Source of the DNA: Actinomycetes bacterium
Lineage (GTDB): Bacteria > Actinomycetota > Actinomycetes > Actinomycetales > Cellulomonadaceae
Assembly: GCA_021793115.1 (NCBI GenBank)
Contig: JAJYTJ010000099.1
Coordinates: 1-13,977 of the forward strand
DNA length: 13,977 nucleotides
Direction of reading: 5' to 3'
Both the position numbers and the translations under genes were made by a program. A model generated the notes under the pieces. That model searched no databases and had not been told where the DNA came from. It was given only the letters and a program-made list of their open reading frames with translations. Below are positions 1-10,656 of the stretch, piece by piece; positions within the stretch are counted from its first letter, which is position 1; every line of letters begins with the position of its first letter.

Positions 1-16
1 CGACCTTGATGGTCAC
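1..16 (-). CDS. gap: Glyceraldehyde-3-phosphate dehydrogenase, first codons only (cut by window edge)
   Basis: Only the first five codons and one further base are inside the window. Read on the minus strand from the GTG at 16 they give M-T-I-K-V, the usual start of actinobacterial GAPDH, which continues G-I-N-G-F-G-R-I-G. A strong GAGGAGG ribosome binding site lies four bases upstream. In many actinobacteria gap directly follows whiA in the same orientation (uvrC-rapZ-yvcK-whiA-gap-pgk-tpi), which is exactly the position here. The enzyme would be the NAD-dependent glycolytic dehydrogenase of the cytoplasm. The call rests on five residues, the ribosome binding site and synteny, so it is likely but not proven; the adjoining sequence would settle it. 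Confidence 0.75.
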
Positions 17-20
17 TTGC

Positions 21-27
21 CCTCCTC
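21..27 (-). promoter_or_regulatory. Strong Shine-Dalgarno site of gap
   Basis: GAGGAGG on the minus strand, four bases before the GTG at 16. It is one of only two clear Shine-Dalgarno sites in the window (the other precedes the second terC). It fixes the gap start and shows that gap is translated from a leadered mRNA. Confidence 0.8.
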
Positions 28-32
28 GGCAC

Positions 33-51
33 GCGCCGAACGGGTCGGCGC
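33..51 (-). promoter_or_regulatory. Hairpin in the gap leader, just before the ribosome binding site
   Basis: Perfect inverted repeat with 7-base arms (GCGCCGA / TCGGCGC) around a 5-base loop. It ends five bases before the GAGGAGG of gap. In the mRNA it would form a GC-rich stem beside the ribosome binding site and could affect translation or RNA stability; as DNA it could be a protein site. There is no following U-run, so it is not a classical terminator. The role is inference. Confidence 0.4.
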
Positions 52-113
52 ACACGTAATGACTGGTGGGAACACTCGCACGCCGATGTGCGTCCGCGTC
101 GACCACGCGGGGT

Positions 114-125
114 ACGGCCGGCCGT
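114..125. repeat. 12-base perfect palindrome in the gap upstream region
   Basis: ACGGCCGGCCGT reads the same on both strands and lies about 100 bases upstream of the gap start. It could be an operator half way along the leader/promoter region, but short G+C palindromes are common in a genome of this composition. Confidence 0.3.
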
Positions 126-143
126 CCAGAAACGTGCCGAACG

Positions 144-161
144 CGTGACGCCCTCGTGACG
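144..161. repeat. Two direct copies of CGTGACG one helical turn apart
   Basis: CGTGACG occurs at 144-150 and again at 155-161, an 11-base period that puts both copies on the same face of the DNA. The pair is just downstream (minus strand) of the candidate gap -10 box at 175-180. This spacing is typical of tandem activator or repressor sites, but no regulator can be named. Confidence 0.3.
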
Positions 162-174
162 ATCGGATGGAGCG

Positions 175-180
175 ACCCTA
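175..180 (-). promoter_or_regulatory. Candidate -10 box for gap
   Basis: On the minus strand this reads TAGGGT (TATAGGGT with the two preceding bases), the most A/T-rich patch of the whiA-gap gap and a match to the actinobacterial TANNNT consensus. No convincing TTGACA-like -35 is seen upstream. If real, the gap mRNA has a leader of roughly 150 bases containing the palindrome and hairpin listed above. gap could also be read through from whiA. Confidence 0.3.
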
Positions 181-203
181 TACCCGGGCCCGACGCCGTC
201 GCC

Positions 204-219
204 TGCGACGAAGGTCGCA
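204..219 (-). terminator. Small hairpin just after the whiA stop codon
   Basis: Perfect 6-base stem TGCGAC / GTCGCA with a 4-base loop, starting five bases beyond the whiA stop. There is no T-run after it on the minus strand, so it is at best a weak or factor-dependent terminator or an mRNA 3' end stabiliser. Confidence 0.3.
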
Positions 220-224
220 CCGAC

Positions 225-1205
225 TCACAGGTCGAGCATGTCAGGCGACAGGCTCGCCTCGGTGTCCGGGATGCCGAGATCGGCCGCGCGCTTGTCCGCC
301 GTCGCCAGCAGCCGGCGGATGCGCCCGGCGACCGCGTCCTTCGTCAGCTGCGGGTCGGCGAGCTTGCCCAGCTCCTCCAGCGAGGCCTCCTTGTGCGCGA
401 GCCGCAGCTCGCCGGCCTGGCGCAGATGATCCGGCAGCTCGTCACCGAGGATCTCGAAGGCCCGCTCGACGCGGGCACCGGCCGCCACGGCCGCCCGAGC
501 CGAGCGGCGGAGGTTGGCATCGTCGAAGTTCGCCAGCCGGTTGGCGGTGCCCCGCACCTCGCGGCGCACGCGACGTTCCTCCCAGACGAGCATCGCGTCA
601 TGGGCCCCCAGCCGGGCCAGCATCGCGCTGATCGCGTCGCCGTCGCGGATCACCACCCGGTCGATGCCACGCACCTCGCGCGCCTTGGCCGAGATCCCGA
701 GCCGGCGGGCCGCGCCGACCAGCGCCAGCGCCGCCTCCGGTCCCGGGCACGTCACCTCCAGTGCCGACGACCGGCCGGGTTCCGTGAGCGAGCCGTGCGC
801 CAGGAACGCGCCACGCCACGCCGCCTCCGCCTCGCCCACGCCGGCCGAGACCACCTGCGGCGGCAAGCCCCGCACCGGCCGGCCGCGGTTGTCGAGCAGG
901 CCGGTCTGCCGCGCGAGCGACTCCCCCTCCTTGACGACGCGCACCACGTACCGGCTCCCCCGCCGCAGCCCGCCGCCGGAGACGACGATGACGTCGCTCT
1001 CGTGCCCGTACACCTCGGAGATCGCCTGGCGCAGGCGGCGCGCGGCGGCACCTGTGTCCAGCTCGGCCTCGACGACGATGCGCCCGGAGATGATGTGCAG
1101 CCCGCCGGCGAACCGCAGCGTCGCGGACACCTCGGCCTTGCGGCAGGACGTGCGATCGACCTTGAGCCGGGCGAGCTCGTCCTTGACCTGTGCCGTCAGA
1201 GCCAT
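225..1205 (-). CDS. whiA: WhiA, sporulation/division transcription factor
   Basis: A 326-residue protein matching WhiA over its whole length. The N-terminal part (about residues 7-210) is the degenerate LAGLIDADG homing-endonuclease fold, with the family blocks RFAGGLH (31-37), [14 protein letters not shown] (78-91), RGLPPQVVS (112-120) and [13 protein letters not shown] (132-144). The C-terminal part (about 220-310) holds [18 protein letters not shown] and the DNA-binding helix-turn-helix around [21 protein letters not shown]. WhiA controls sporulation septation in Streptomyces and affects division and chromosome segregation in non-sporulating Gram-positives. The start at 1205 gives the conserved M-A-L-T-A-x-V-K-D-E beginning. 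It lies 52 bases after yvcK, has no good Shine-Dalgarno, and has a CAAGAT -10-like box six bases before ATG, so it may also have its own promoter. A weak stem (GGGGG...CCCCC) abuts the start. Confidence 0.96.
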   Translation of the reverse strand: MALTAQVKDELARLKVDRTSCRKAEVSATLRFAGGLHIISGRIVVEAELDTGAAARRLRQAISEVYGHESDVIVVSGGGLRRGSRYVVRVVKEGESLARQTGLLDNRGRPVRGLPPQVVSAGVGEAEAAWRGAFLAHGSLTEPGRSSALEVTCPGPEAALALVGAARRLGISAKAREVRGIDRVVIRDGDAISAMLARLGAHDAMLVWEERRVRREVRGTANRLANFDDANLRRSARAAVAAGARVERAFEILGDELPDHLRQAGELRLAHKEASLEELGKLADPQLTKDAVAGRIRRLLATADKRAADLGIPDTEASLSPDMLDL

Positions 1206-1211
1206 GGGGGC

Positions 1212-1217
1212 ATCTTG
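1212..1217 (-). promoter_or_regulatory. Possible internal -10 box for whiA
   Basis: CAAGAT on the minus strand, exactly six bases before the whiA ATG, matching the spacing at the other start codons here but lacking the first T of TANNNT. In Streptomyces coelicolor whiA is known to have a promoter close to the gene in addition to operon transcription. The element also lies inside an imperfect GGGGG...CCCCC inverted repeat (1206-1226). Confidence 0.3.
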
Positions 1218-1257
1218 CCATCCCCCACCGCACGCCGGTGCCGCCCGGGCTGGGGCG

Positions 1258-2250
1258 TCAGGGGTGCACGTCGCCGTAGCAGCCGTCGACGACGTCGCGG
1301 TAGGCGGCTGCGAGCCGGATCGGGTCGTGCTGGGCGGTGCCGTCGCCGCGGCCGAGCTGGCGCATGAGCATCCGGGCACCCATGACCTCGCACCGGTCGG
1401 CGAGCAGGTCGACGTCCGCCACGGCGCCGGGGTCCACCACGACGGCCTCGACCTGCAGGTCGGGGGCGAGCTCGGCGAGCGCCGCGAGGTGGTCGGTGAC
1501 CGGCATCCCGAGCGTCTCCCCGATGCGCTCGGGCTGCAGGTTGAGGGTGACGATGGTCCGCGCCCGGCTCGTCGCCAGCGCCTCGTGGAGCTCGGGAACC
1601 AGCAGGTGCGGCAGCACCGACGTGTACCAGGACCCCGGGCCCAGGACGACGAGGTCCGCCTGCCGCACGGCCTCCAGCGCCTCGGGGCACGCCGGTGGCT
1701 GCCGCGGGTCGAGCCGCACCTGGGCGACGCGTCCGGTGGCGACCGCGACGTGGCTCTGGCCCTCCACGAGCCGGGTGCGGCCGTCGGTACCGACGACGTC
1801 CGCCTCGATCCGCAGCGGCACCGCCGCCATCGGCAGCACCCGCCCGCGCGCACCCAGCAGCCGACCCACCCAGTCCAGACCGGCGACCGGGTCTCCGAGG
1901 ATCTCCCACAGCGCCACGATGAGCAGGTTGCCGACCGCGTGCCGGTCGAGCGCCCCGTCCGACGCGAACCGGTGCTGCAGCACGTCGCGCCACAACCGGC
2001 CCCAGTCGGACTCGTCGCACAACGCCGCCAGGGCCATCCGCAGGTCGCCGGGCGGCAGCACGCCCAGCTCGTCGCGCAGCCGGCCGGACGAGCCGCCGTC
2101 GTCGGCGACGGTGACGACCGCGGTGATGCGGTCCGACATCAGCCGCAACGCGGACAGGCTCGCCGACAACCCGTGTCCGCCCCCGAGCGCCACGACCGCG
2201 GGACCTCGCCCACCGTCCCGGGACGCGCCGACGAGCTGCTCGGCCGTCAT
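1258..2250 (-). CDS. yvcK: YvcK/CofD-family nucleotide-sugar-binding protein (gluconeogenesis factor)
   Basis: A 330-residue protein of the YvcK branch of the CofD-like family. The visible family blocks are GGGHGL (23-28), [13 protein letters not shown] (47-59), GDLR (68-71), HAVGNLL (104-110, the H-x-x-G-N motif) and [11 protein letters not shown] (204-214). YvcK proteins bind UDP-activated sugars such as UDP-GlcNAc. They are needed for growth on gluconeogenic carbon sources and for proper peptidoglycan synthesis and cell shape; the M. tuberculosis homologue is CuvA. It is cytoplasmic and not a true CofD transferase, since cofactor F420 genes are absent nearby. The ATG at 2250 overlaps the rapZ stop in an ATGA, so translation is probably coupled to rapZ, which also explains the lack of an obvious ribosome binding site. 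Confidence 0.95.
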   Translation of the reverse strand: MTAEQLVGASRDGGRGPAVVALGGGHGLSASLSALRLMSDRITAVVTVADDGGSSGRLRDELGVLPPGDLRMALAALCDESDWGRLWRDVLQHRFASDGALDRHAVGNLLIVALWEILGDPVAGLDWVGRLLGARGRVLPMAAVPLRIEADVVGTDGRTRLVEGQSHVAVATGRVAQVRLDPRQPPACPEALEAVRQADLVVLGPGSWYTSVLPHLLVPELHEALATSRARTIVTLNLQPERIGETLGMPVTDHLAALAELAPDLQVEAVVVDPGAVADVDLLADRCEVMGARMLMRQLGRGDGTAQHDPIRLAAAYRDVVDGCYGDVHP

Positions 2251-3197
2251 TCCTTGCCCAGGTCCCGCGCGCTGACCGAGACGAGCTGCCCCTTCTGGCG
2301 CAGCCGCGCCGCGAGGGCGTCGGCGATGACGACCGAACGGTGCTTGCCGCCGGTGCAGCCCACCGCGATGGTCACGTAGTGCTTGTCCTCGTGCAGGTAC
2401 CCCTCGATGACGGGTTCCAGCGCCGAGACGTACCGGTCGACGAACGTCTGAGCGCCGGGCAGGCCCATGACGTAGCGGCGCACCGGCTCGTCGCGGCCGG
2501 AGAGGTGCCGCAGCTCCGAGATCCAGAACGGGTTGGCCAGGAACCGCACGTCGAGCACGTGGTCGGCGTCGACCGGCACCCCGTACTTGAAGCCGAAGGA
2601 CACGATCGAGATCCGCAGCACGTCGGGGCCGGCGCCGTGGGCGAGCGCCCGGACGCTGCGGGCGAGCTCCTGCGGCGCGAGCTCGGACGTGTCCAGCACC
2701 ACGTCGGCCCGCTCCCGGACGCGGCGCAGCAGCCGCCGCTCCTCCGCGATCGCGTCCAGCACGCGCCCCTCGCCCTGCAACGGGTGCGGCCGGCGCACCT
2801 GCTCGAAGCGACGCACCAGCGCGTCGTCGGACGCGTCGAGGAAGAGCACCCGTAGGTCGACGCCGCTGGCCTGGACCTCGTCGATCGCCGCGTCGAGGCT
2901 GCCGAAGAACTCCGCGCCCCGCACGTCGATCACCGCGCCGAGCCGCTGCGCGCGGCCCCCCGCGGTGCCCGACGTCAGCATGCCGACGAGGTGGACGAGC
3001 ATCTGCGCCGGGAGGTTGTCGACGACGTACCACCCGAGGTCCTCGAGGACGGCGGCCGCCCGGGTTCGGCCGGCGCCCGACATGCCGGTGACCAGGATGA
3101 CCTGCGGCTGGTCCAGCACCGGGCCGCTCGCGTGCGCCTCGACCGCCGGGATGCCCGCGGGGACGGTGACCGGCTGCGGTTCGGTGCCCTGCGTCAT
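2247..3197 (-). CDS. rapZ: RapZ/YvcJ-family nucleotide-binding adaptor
   Basis: A 316-residue RapZ (YvcJ) protein. The N-terminal P-loop domain shows the Walker A GMSGAGRT (38-45) and the family motif VVDNLP (58-63). The C-terminal domain shows SFGFKYG (200-206), [10 protein letters not shown] (216-225) and [10 protein letters not shown] (280-289), the region which in E. coli RapZ binds GlmZ RNA and glucosamine-6-phosphate. The first 30 residues are a family-variable extension. The usual Walker A lysine is arginine (R44), a change also recalled in other actinobacterial homologues. The E. coli role (control of glmS through sRNA) cannot be assumed here. Linkage to yvcK and whiA argues for a role in envelope-precursor sensing. 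Start and stop overlap uvrC and yvcK by ATGA, indicating one coupled operon. Confidence 0.95.
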   Translation of the reverse strand: MTQGTEPQPVTVPAGIPAVEAHASGPVLDQPQVILVTGMSGAGRTRAAAVLEDLGWYVVDNLPAQMLVHLVGMLTSGTAGGRAQRLGAVIDVRGAEFFGSLDAAIDEVQASGVDLRVLFLDASDDALVRRFEQVRRPHPLQGEGRVLDAIAEERRLLRRVRERADVVLDTSELAPQELARSVRALAHGAGPDVLRISIVSFGFKYGVPVDADHVLDVRFLANPFWISELRHLSGRDEPVRRYVMGLPGAQTFVDRYVSALEPVIEGYLHEDKHYVTIAVGCTGGKHRSVVIADALAARLRQKGQLVSVSARDLGKE

Positions 3198-5299
3198 GTC
3201 CCCAGCATGCCAGCCCGCTCGTCGGCGCCCTGGGCGGCCCGCGGCGCGCCGTCGGCGGGGGCGGGCCCCGGAGACGCTGGAGCGGACGGCGTCGGCCCCT
3301 CCGGGTCGGACGATGTCGAGCCGTCGTCGTTCCCCGGCCCGTGGAGCGCGGCGAGCACGGCTGCCGCCGTCCGCTCGCCCATGCCCGGCACGGTGGCGAT
3401 CTCCTCGACGCTCGCCGCCCGCAGCCGCTTGACGGACCCGAAGTGCCGGAGCAGCGCGGCACGGCGGGCCGGACCGACGCCCGCCACCTCGTCGAGCACC
3501 GAAACGGTCATGCCCTTGCTGCGGCGCTTGCGGTGCGCCGAGATCGCGAAGCGATGCGCCTCGTCGCGCAGCCGCTGCAGCAGGTAGAGCCCCTCGGAGC
3601 TGCGCTGGAGGATCACGGGGTACGCCTCGCCCGGCAGCCACACCTCCTCGAGCCGCTTGGCCAGGCCGCACAGCGCGACGTCGTCGATGCCCAGCTCCCG
3701 CATCGCCGCGGCCGCGGCCGCCACCTGCGGCGGCCCGCCGTCGACCACGACCAGGCTCGGCGGGTACGCGAACCGCGCCGGCCTGCCCGTGCTCGCGTCC
3801 ACCGGTCCGGACCGCAACAGCACGCCGTCCTCGTCCTCGTCGAGCCCGTCGCCGAGCTCGACGTCCGCCGCGCGGTCCCGCTCGGCCAGGTAGCGCCGGA
3901 ACCTGCGGGTGATCACCTCGTGCATCGCCGCGGTGTCGTCCGGGGCACCGTCCCCGTGCGGTCCCCGCACGGTGAACAGGCGGTACTCGCCCTTGCGCGG
4001 CAACCCGTCCTCGAAGACCACCATGGACGCCGACTGGTAGGTGCCCTGCATGTGCGACACGTCATAGCACTCGATGCGCAGCGGGGCGCTGGGCAGGTCC
4101 AGCGACTCCTGGATCTCACGCAGCGCCTGGCTGCGCGTCGTCAGGTCACCCGCGCGACGGGTGCGGTGCAGCGCGAGCGCGTGCTCGGCGTTCTGCCGCA
4201 CGGTCGCCGCCAGCTCCCGCTTGTCGCCGCGCTGCGGCACGCGCACCGACACCCGGCCGCCCCGCAGTCCTTCCAGCCACGCCTGCATCTGCACGACGTC
4301 GCTCGGCAGCACCGGCACCAGCACCTCGCGCGGCACGGCGGCCCCGTCGCCGCCCTCCTCCTCCGCGGACCCGTACACCTGCTGGAGCAGCCGCTGCACC
4401 ATGTCGGCGTCGTCGACGGCCTCGACCTTCTCCACGACCCAGCCGCGCTGGCCCCGGATCCGCCCGTCACGCACGTGGAACACCTGGACGGCCGCCTCGA
4501 GGTCGTCGCCCGCCAACGCGAAGATGTCGGCGTCCGTGCCGTCCTTGAGCACCACCGCGTTGCGCTCGGTGGCCCGCTCCAGCGACGCGATGTCGTCCCG
4601 CAGCCGCGCCGCCCGCTCGAAGTCCAGCTCGGCGGCCGCCGCCTTCATGGCCTGCGTCAGCCGTCGGGTGAACCGCGCGGTGTCGCCCGCCATGAAGTCG
4701 CAGAAGTCCTGCGCCAGCTGATGGTGGTCCTCCGGGCTGATCCGTCCCACGCAGGGCGCCGAGCACTTCTCGATGTAGCCCAGCAGGCACGGCCGGCCCT
4801 GCTGGTGGGCGCGCTTGAACACGCCCGCCGAGCACGTCCGCACCGGGAACACGCGCAGCAGCAGGTCCACCGTCTCGCGGATGGCCCAGGCGTGCGCGTA
4901 CGGCCCGAAGTACCGGGTGCCCTTGCGCTTCGCGCCCCGCATCACCTGCACGCGTGGGAACTCGTCGGCCATCGTCACCGCGAGGTACGGGTACGACTTG
5001 TCGTCGCGGTACTTGATGTTGAACCGCGGGTCGAACTCCTTGATCCACGAGTACTCGAGGGCGAGCGCCTCGACCTCGGTGCCGACGACCGTCCACTGGA
5101 CCGACGCCGCCGTGGTGACCATGGTCTGGGTGCGCGGGTGCAGCCCGGCCAGATCCTGGAAGTAGCTGTTGAGCCGGTTGCGCAGGCTCTTCGCCTTGCC
5201 GACGTAGATGACACGGCCGTCCTCGTCCCGAAACCGGTACACGCCGGGCGCGTCCGGGATCTCCCCCGGCGCAGGGCGGTAGGCGGCGGGATCGGCCAT
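3194..5299 (-). CDS. uvrC: UvrC, excinuclease ABC subunit C
   Basis: A 701-residue UvrC that makes the two incisions of nucleotide excision repair with UvrA and UvrB. The GIY-YIG nuclease is at about 15-95 (GVYRF at 19-23, [13 protein letters not shown] at 31-43). Four cysteines at 156, 171, 179 and 183 match those reported to hold an iron-sulfur cluster in E. coli UvrC. The UVR motif, which contacts UvrB, is at about 222-242. The RNase H-like second nuclease has D413 (YDVSH), D520 (VVDGGPPQV) and H582 (DEAHRF). Helix-hairpin-helix DNA-binding motifs are at about 600-652. An acidic loop (about 477-500) and a Pro/Ala/Ser/Gly-rich tail (655-701) are extra. The ATG at 5299 gives the standard beginning; a TAGGCT box seven bases upstream and no Shine-Dalgarno suggest a leaderless transcript. 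It heads the uvrC-rapZ-yvcK-whiA operon. Confidence 0.97.
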   Translation of the reverse strand: MADPAAYRPAPGEIPDAPGVYRFRDEDGRVIYVGKAKSLRNRLNSYFQDLAGLHPRTQTMVTTAASVQWTVVGTEVEALALEYSWIKEFDPRFNIKYRDDKSYPYLAVTMADEFPRVQVMRGAKRKGTRYFGPYAHAWAIRETVDLLLRVFPVRTCSAGVFKRAHQQGRPCLLGYIEKCSAPCVGRISPEDHHQLAQDFCDFMAGDTARFTRRLTQAMKAAAAELDFERAARLRDDIASLERATERNAVVLKDGTDADIFALAGDDLEAAVQVFHVRDGRIRGQRGWVVEKVEAVDDADMVQRLLQQVYGSAEEEGGDGAAVPREVLVPVLPSDVVQMQAWLEGLRGGRVSVRVPQRGDKRELAATVRQNAEHALALHRTRRAGDLTTRSQALREIQESLDLPSAPLRIECYDVSHMQGTYQSASMVVFEDGLPRKGEYRLFTVRGPHGDGAPDDTAAMHEVITRRFRRYLAERDRAADVELGDGLDEDEDGVLLRSGPVDASTGRPARFAYPPSLVVVDGGPPQVAAAAAAMRELGIDDVALCGLAKRLEEVWLPGEAYPVILQRSSEGLYLLQRLRDEAHRFAISAHRKRRSKGMTVSVLDEVAGVGPARRAALLRHFGSVKRLRAASVEEIATVPGMGERTAAAVLAALHGPGNDDGSTSSDPEGPTPSAPASPGPAPADGAPRAAQGADERAGMLGT

Positions 5300-5306
5300 G
5301 GCTGCG

Positions 5307-5312
5307 AGCCTA
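5307..5312 (-). promoter_or_regulatory. -10 box of the uvrC operon (leaderless layout)
   Basis: TAGGCT on the minus strand matches TANNNT and ends seven bases before the uvrC ATG, so transcription would begin at or next to the start codon. No clear -35 hexamer and no Shine-Dalgarno site are present. Confidence 0.5.
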
Positions 5313-5383
5313 GTTCGACGGTCCGACGGGCCCGACCTCCGTTCCCACCCGGCGGCGCCGCGGGGCGTGCCGTCGCGCGCCGT

Positions 5384-5395
5384 GGGGCGCGCCCC
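5384..5395. repeat. 12-base perfect palindrome between uvrC and osmC
   Basis: GGGGCGCGCCCC, self-complementary, in the 133-base divergent region, upstream of both genes. It could be a regulator site shared by the two promoters or merely a G+C palindrome. Confidence 0.3.
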
Positions 5396-5403
5396 GCTCG
5401 GCG

Positions 5404-5418
5404 GATCCGACCCGGATC
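5404..5418. promoter_or_regulatory. Inverted repeat abutting the osmC -10 box
   Basis: GATCCG-ACC-CGGATC, perfect 6-base arms with a 3-base centre, two bases upstream of TAGCGT. A protein bound here would block RNA polymerase at osmC, so it is a reasonable operator candidate. OsmC/Ohr genes are often controlled by MarR-type peroxide sensors (OhrR), but the site does not resemble a consensus I can confirm. Confidence 0.35.
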
Positions 5419-5420
5419 GG

Positions 5421-5426
5421 TAGCGT
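5421..5426 (+). promoter_or_regulatory. -10 box of osmC (leaderless layout)
   Basis: TAGCGT matches TANNNT and ends six bases before the GTG at 5433. There is no Shine-Dalgarno sequence, so the mRNA probably starts at the GTG. Confidence 0.5.
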
Positions 5427-5432
5427 GGGCCC

Positions 5433-5960
5433 GTGCCGCAGCTCCACCAGTACTCCGTCGACGTCACCTGGACCGGCGCGCGCCGCTCCGGCACGACGAG
5501 CTTCACCGCCTACGGACGCGACCACGAGCTGACCGCCGGCGACCGCCCGGTCATCCTGGCCACGTCGGACCCCCACTTTCGGGGCGACCCGCACCGCTGG
5601 TCACCGGAGGACCTGCTGGTCTCGTCGCTGGCGCAGTGCCACATGATCTGGCTGCTGCACCTGGCCGCACGCGACGGGGTGGCACTGCTCGGCTACGCCG
5701 ACACGGCGTCCGGCACCATCCGTGTCGAGGTCGCGGGGCAGGGCCGGGTCACCGAGGTGGTGCTCCACCCCCGGGTGTCGGTGGCGACCGGCGCCGTGCT
5801 GCCGGACGGCTCGCCCGTCACCGACGAGGTCCTCGCCCGGCTGCACGACGAGGCCGAGGAACACTGCTTCATCGCGCGGTCCGTCAACTTCCCGGTGCGC
5901 GTCCAGCCGACGCCGCTCGCCTATGTCGAGGCCCGGTCGGTGGACCGCCCCGAGGACTGA
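5433..5960 (+). CDS. OsmC-family peroxide reductase
   Basis: A 175-residue protein of the OsmC/Ohr superfamily, cytoplasmic thiol peroxidases that reduce organic hydroperoxides. The family core [15 protein letters not shown] (57-71) carries the peroxidatic cysteine C69 at the head of the central helix. The second cysteine C145 lies in [12 protein letters not shown] (144-155), where Ohr/OsmC normally have H-x-x-C-P-x-S; the proline after the cysteine is missing. It is closest to the YhfA-like OsmC branch rather than to classical Ohr. The GTG start gives M-P-Q-L-H-Q-Y and is set by the TAGCGT box six bases upstream. It diverges from uvrC and converges on uvrA, ending 12 bases from it, so the gap has no room for a terminator. 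The true substrate is unknown. Confidence 0.9.
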   Translation: MPQLHQYSVDVTWTGARRSGTTSFTAYGRDHELTAGDRPVILATSDPHFRGDPHRWSPEDLLVSSLAQCHMIWLLHLAARDGVALLGYADTASGTIRVEVAGQGRVTEVVLHPRVSVATGAVLPDGSPVTDEVLARLHDEAEEHCFIARSVNFPVRVQPTPLAYVEARSVDRPED

Positions 5961-5972
5961 CGCCCGGGCCGT
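5961..5972. other. 12-base convergent junction osmC/uvrA
   Basis: Only 12 bases separate the osmC stop from the uvrA stop. They contain the 8-base palindrome GCCCGGGC but no terminator-like stem with a T-run. Each transcript probably runs into the opposite gene. Confidence 0.5.
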
Positions 5973-8834
<2,862 letters not shown>

Positions 8835-8842
8835 GGTTCGGG

Positions 8843-8848
8843 AGTCTA
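8843..8848 (-). promoter_or_regulatory. -10 box of uvrA (leaderless layout)
   Basis: TAGACT on the minus strand, matching TANNNT and ending eight bases before the GTG at 8834. A 17-base spacer separates it from the hexamer GTGCGA (8866-8871), which would be the -35 element and forms one half of the SOS box. Confidence 0.6.
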
Positions 8849-8865
8849 CGTCTCCCCACCGACAC

Positions 8866-8881
8866 TCGCACACGTGTTCGA
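8866..8881 (-). promoter_or_regulatory. SOS box (LexA operator) of uvrA
   Basis: On the minus strand the site reads TCGAACACGTGTGCGA. The Gram-positive/actinobacterial LexA consensus is TCGAAC-N4-GTTCGA; 11 of the 12 fixed positions match (G for T in the right arm). With one more base on each side it is an 18-base palindrome with a single mismatched pair. It lies 17 bases upstream of the uvrA -10 box and covers the -35 position, the right place for repression. uvrA is a classical SOS gene, which supports the call. It sits between the ligase stop (8896) and the uvrA start. Confidence 0.85.
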
Positions 8882-8895
8882 GCGGCGGACCCCGG

Positions 8896-10650
8896 TCAGC
8901 CCGTGGTGGTCGTCGCCTCGCCGGTCCGAGCACCACCCGGCTTGGCCAGCGCCGGCTTGGGCATCGCGAGCACGGCCTCACGCACCACCCGGCGCAGCAC
9001 CTTGCCCACCTGGGAGCGCGGCAGGTCCGGGAGCACGACGAGGCGGCGCGGCAGCGCATACCGCGCCACCCGCTGCCCGCACCACGCGCGGACCGCGTCC
9101 AGGTCGATCCCCCGGGCGCCCTCCTCGAGCACGACAGCCGCCACGACGCTCTCGCCGTGCGTCCCCGACGGCTCGCCCACCACGGCGACGTCGACGATCC
9201 CCGGCATGGTGCGCAGCTGGTCCTCGACCTGCGACGGGTACACCTTGAACCCGCCGGAGACGATCATCTCCTTCATCCGGTCGACGAGGACGACGAAGCC
9301 GTCCGGCTCGACCCGCACCACGTCACCGGTACGCAGCCAGCCGTCGGGCAGCAGCTGGTGCGCCGTCTCCTCGGGCATGTTCCAGTAGCCCTGGAACACC
9401 TGGGGCCCTCGGATCAGCAGCTCACCGGGCTCCCCCACGGGCACCTCCCGGCTCGTGTCCTCCTGGTCGACGATCCGCACCTCGGTCGACGGCCAGGGCA
9501 GACCGAGCGCGCCCGGGCGCCGGGCGGCGGTGAACGGGTTGCCGAGCGCCACCGGCGACGTCTCCGTCATGCCGTAGCCCTCGATCACCAGGCCGCCGGT
9601 CAGCTCCTCCCACCGCCGTGCCACCTCAGCCGGCAGCGCCATCGCCCCGGAGATCGAGTAGCCGATCGACGTCAGGTCCACGTGGCGCGCGGTCGCGGCC
9701 TTGGCGAGCCGGTCCAGCATCGGCGGCACGCACGGCAGGAACGTGGCCGGCACGCGGCGCTGTGCCGCCAGCACCAGGTCGACGTCGAACGTGGGGAAGA
9801 CGACGAGCGTGGCCGCCGTGCTCGTGCCGTAGGCCAGGCACACCGTCAGCCCGAAGGCATGGAAGAACGGCAGCGGTGCGTACATGACATCCAGGCCGTC
9901 GCGCCGGCCGAGCCAGAGCTTGGACTGCACGACGTTCGCCATGATGTTGCGGTGCGTCAGCACGGCGCCCTTGGGCGTCCCGGTGGTCCCGCCGGTGTAC
10001 TGGATGAGCGCGACGTCCGACGACGCCGGCCACGGGTGGTCCTCGGACAGCCGACCGGTCCGCGCGACGAGGCGGTGCCAGAAGGGCGTGCCGCCGGGCA
10101 CCGTGGCCCGCAGCGCCGCCCGCTTCTCGCGCGCCGCACGGACCGGCAGCCGCAGCGCCAGCCGCTTCGACCACGGCAGGTCGGCGGCGAGGTCGACCGC
10201 GACCACGGAGCGCAGCACGGGTCCCCGTGCCTCGAGCACGGCAGGGACCGTCTTGGTCCAGACGAGGGCCACCGATGCCCCGCAGTCCGCCAGCTGGTGG
10301 CGCAGGGCGTCCGGCGTGTAGGTCGGGTTGTGCTCCACGACGATCGCGCCGATCCGCAGCACCGCGTGGAAGGCGATGACGTGCGCCGTGCAGTTCGGCA
10401 GCACGATCGCGACCCGGTCGCCGGCGCGCACGCCGAGGTCGACGAGCACCTGCGCGGCCCGGGCGACCGCGTCCGACAGCTGCCGGTAGGTCGTCCGGCG
10501 GCCGAGGAAGTCCACCGCGACCCGGTTCGGGTACCGCACGGTCGCGGAGACGAGGTTCTCGCCCAGCGGCTCGTCGGGCACGGTGACCTCGCGCGGCACG
10601 TCCGCGGGGTAGGCGGCGGGGACAGGGAGCGGTACTCCGGCCGAGGGCAC
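8896..10650 (-). CDS. Long-chain acyl-CoA ligase (FadD-like, AMP-binding)
   Basis: A 584-residue ANL-superfamily enzyme that adenylates a carboxylic acid with ATP and then forms the CoA thioester. The ATP-binding P-loop is [16 protein letters not shown] (218-233). GYGMTETSP (358-366) is the adenine/substrate motif, D443 in LRTGDVV binds the ribose, and [20 protein letters not shown] (457-476) is the hinge and fatty-acyl ligase signature. K550 in SQVGKVLRR is the adenylation lysine. All catalytic motifs are intact. The C-terminal tail after about 562 is Pro/Ala/Lys/Thr-rich. Chain length cannot be read from sequence; medium to long fatty acids are usual for this group. The GTG at 10650 is chosen because a TACCCT -10 box ends six bases upstream. 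A 20-base palindrome just upstream suggests TetR-type control. The dehydrogenase-like gene lies 67 bases upstream on the same strand. Confidence 0.93.
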   Translation of the reverse strand: MPSAGVPLPVPAAYPADVPREVTVPDEPLGENLVSATVRYPNRVAVDFLGRRTTYRQLSDAVARAAQVLVDLGVRAGDRVAIVLPNCTAHVIAFHAVLRIGAIVVEHNPTYTPDALRHQLADCGASVALVWTKTVPAVLEARGPVLRSVVAVDLAADLPWSKRLALRLPVRAAREKRAALRATVPGGTPFWHRLVARTGRLSEDHPWPASSDVALIQYTGGTTGTPKGAVLTHRNIMANVVQSKLWLGRRDGLDVMYAPLPFFHAFGLTVCLAYGTSTAATLVVFPTFDVDLVLAAQRRVPATFLPCVPPMLDRLAKAATARHVDLTSIGYSISGAMALPAEVARRWEELTGGLVIEGYGMTETSPVALGNPFTAARRPGALGLPWPSTEVRIVDQEDTSREVPVGEPGELLIRGPQVFQGYWNMPEETAHQLLPDGWLRTGDVVRVEPDGFVVLVDRMKEMIVSGGFKVYPSQVEDQLRTMPGIVDVAVVGEPSGTHGESVVAAVVLEEGARGIDLDAVRAWCGQRVARYALPRRLVVLPDLPRSQVGKVLRRVVREAVLAMPKPALAKPGGARTGEATTTTG

Positions 10651-10656
10651 GAACCA

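Noticed and set aside
66..1367. Plus-strand open frame covering the whiA region
   Set aside because: It is antisense to whiA, which matches its family along its entire length. The plus-strand product is Arg/Ala-rich without motifs.
5303..5318. SOS-box-like sequence over the uvrC -10 box
   Set aside because: One half (TCGAAC on the minus strand) is perfect, but the other half matches only two of six consensus positions, so it is not a LexA palindrome.
8861..8865. GACAC, the Streptomyces WhiA binding core, next to the uvrA promoter
   Set aside because: A five-base motif occurs by chance often, and there is no second copy or family reason for WhiA to control uvrA.
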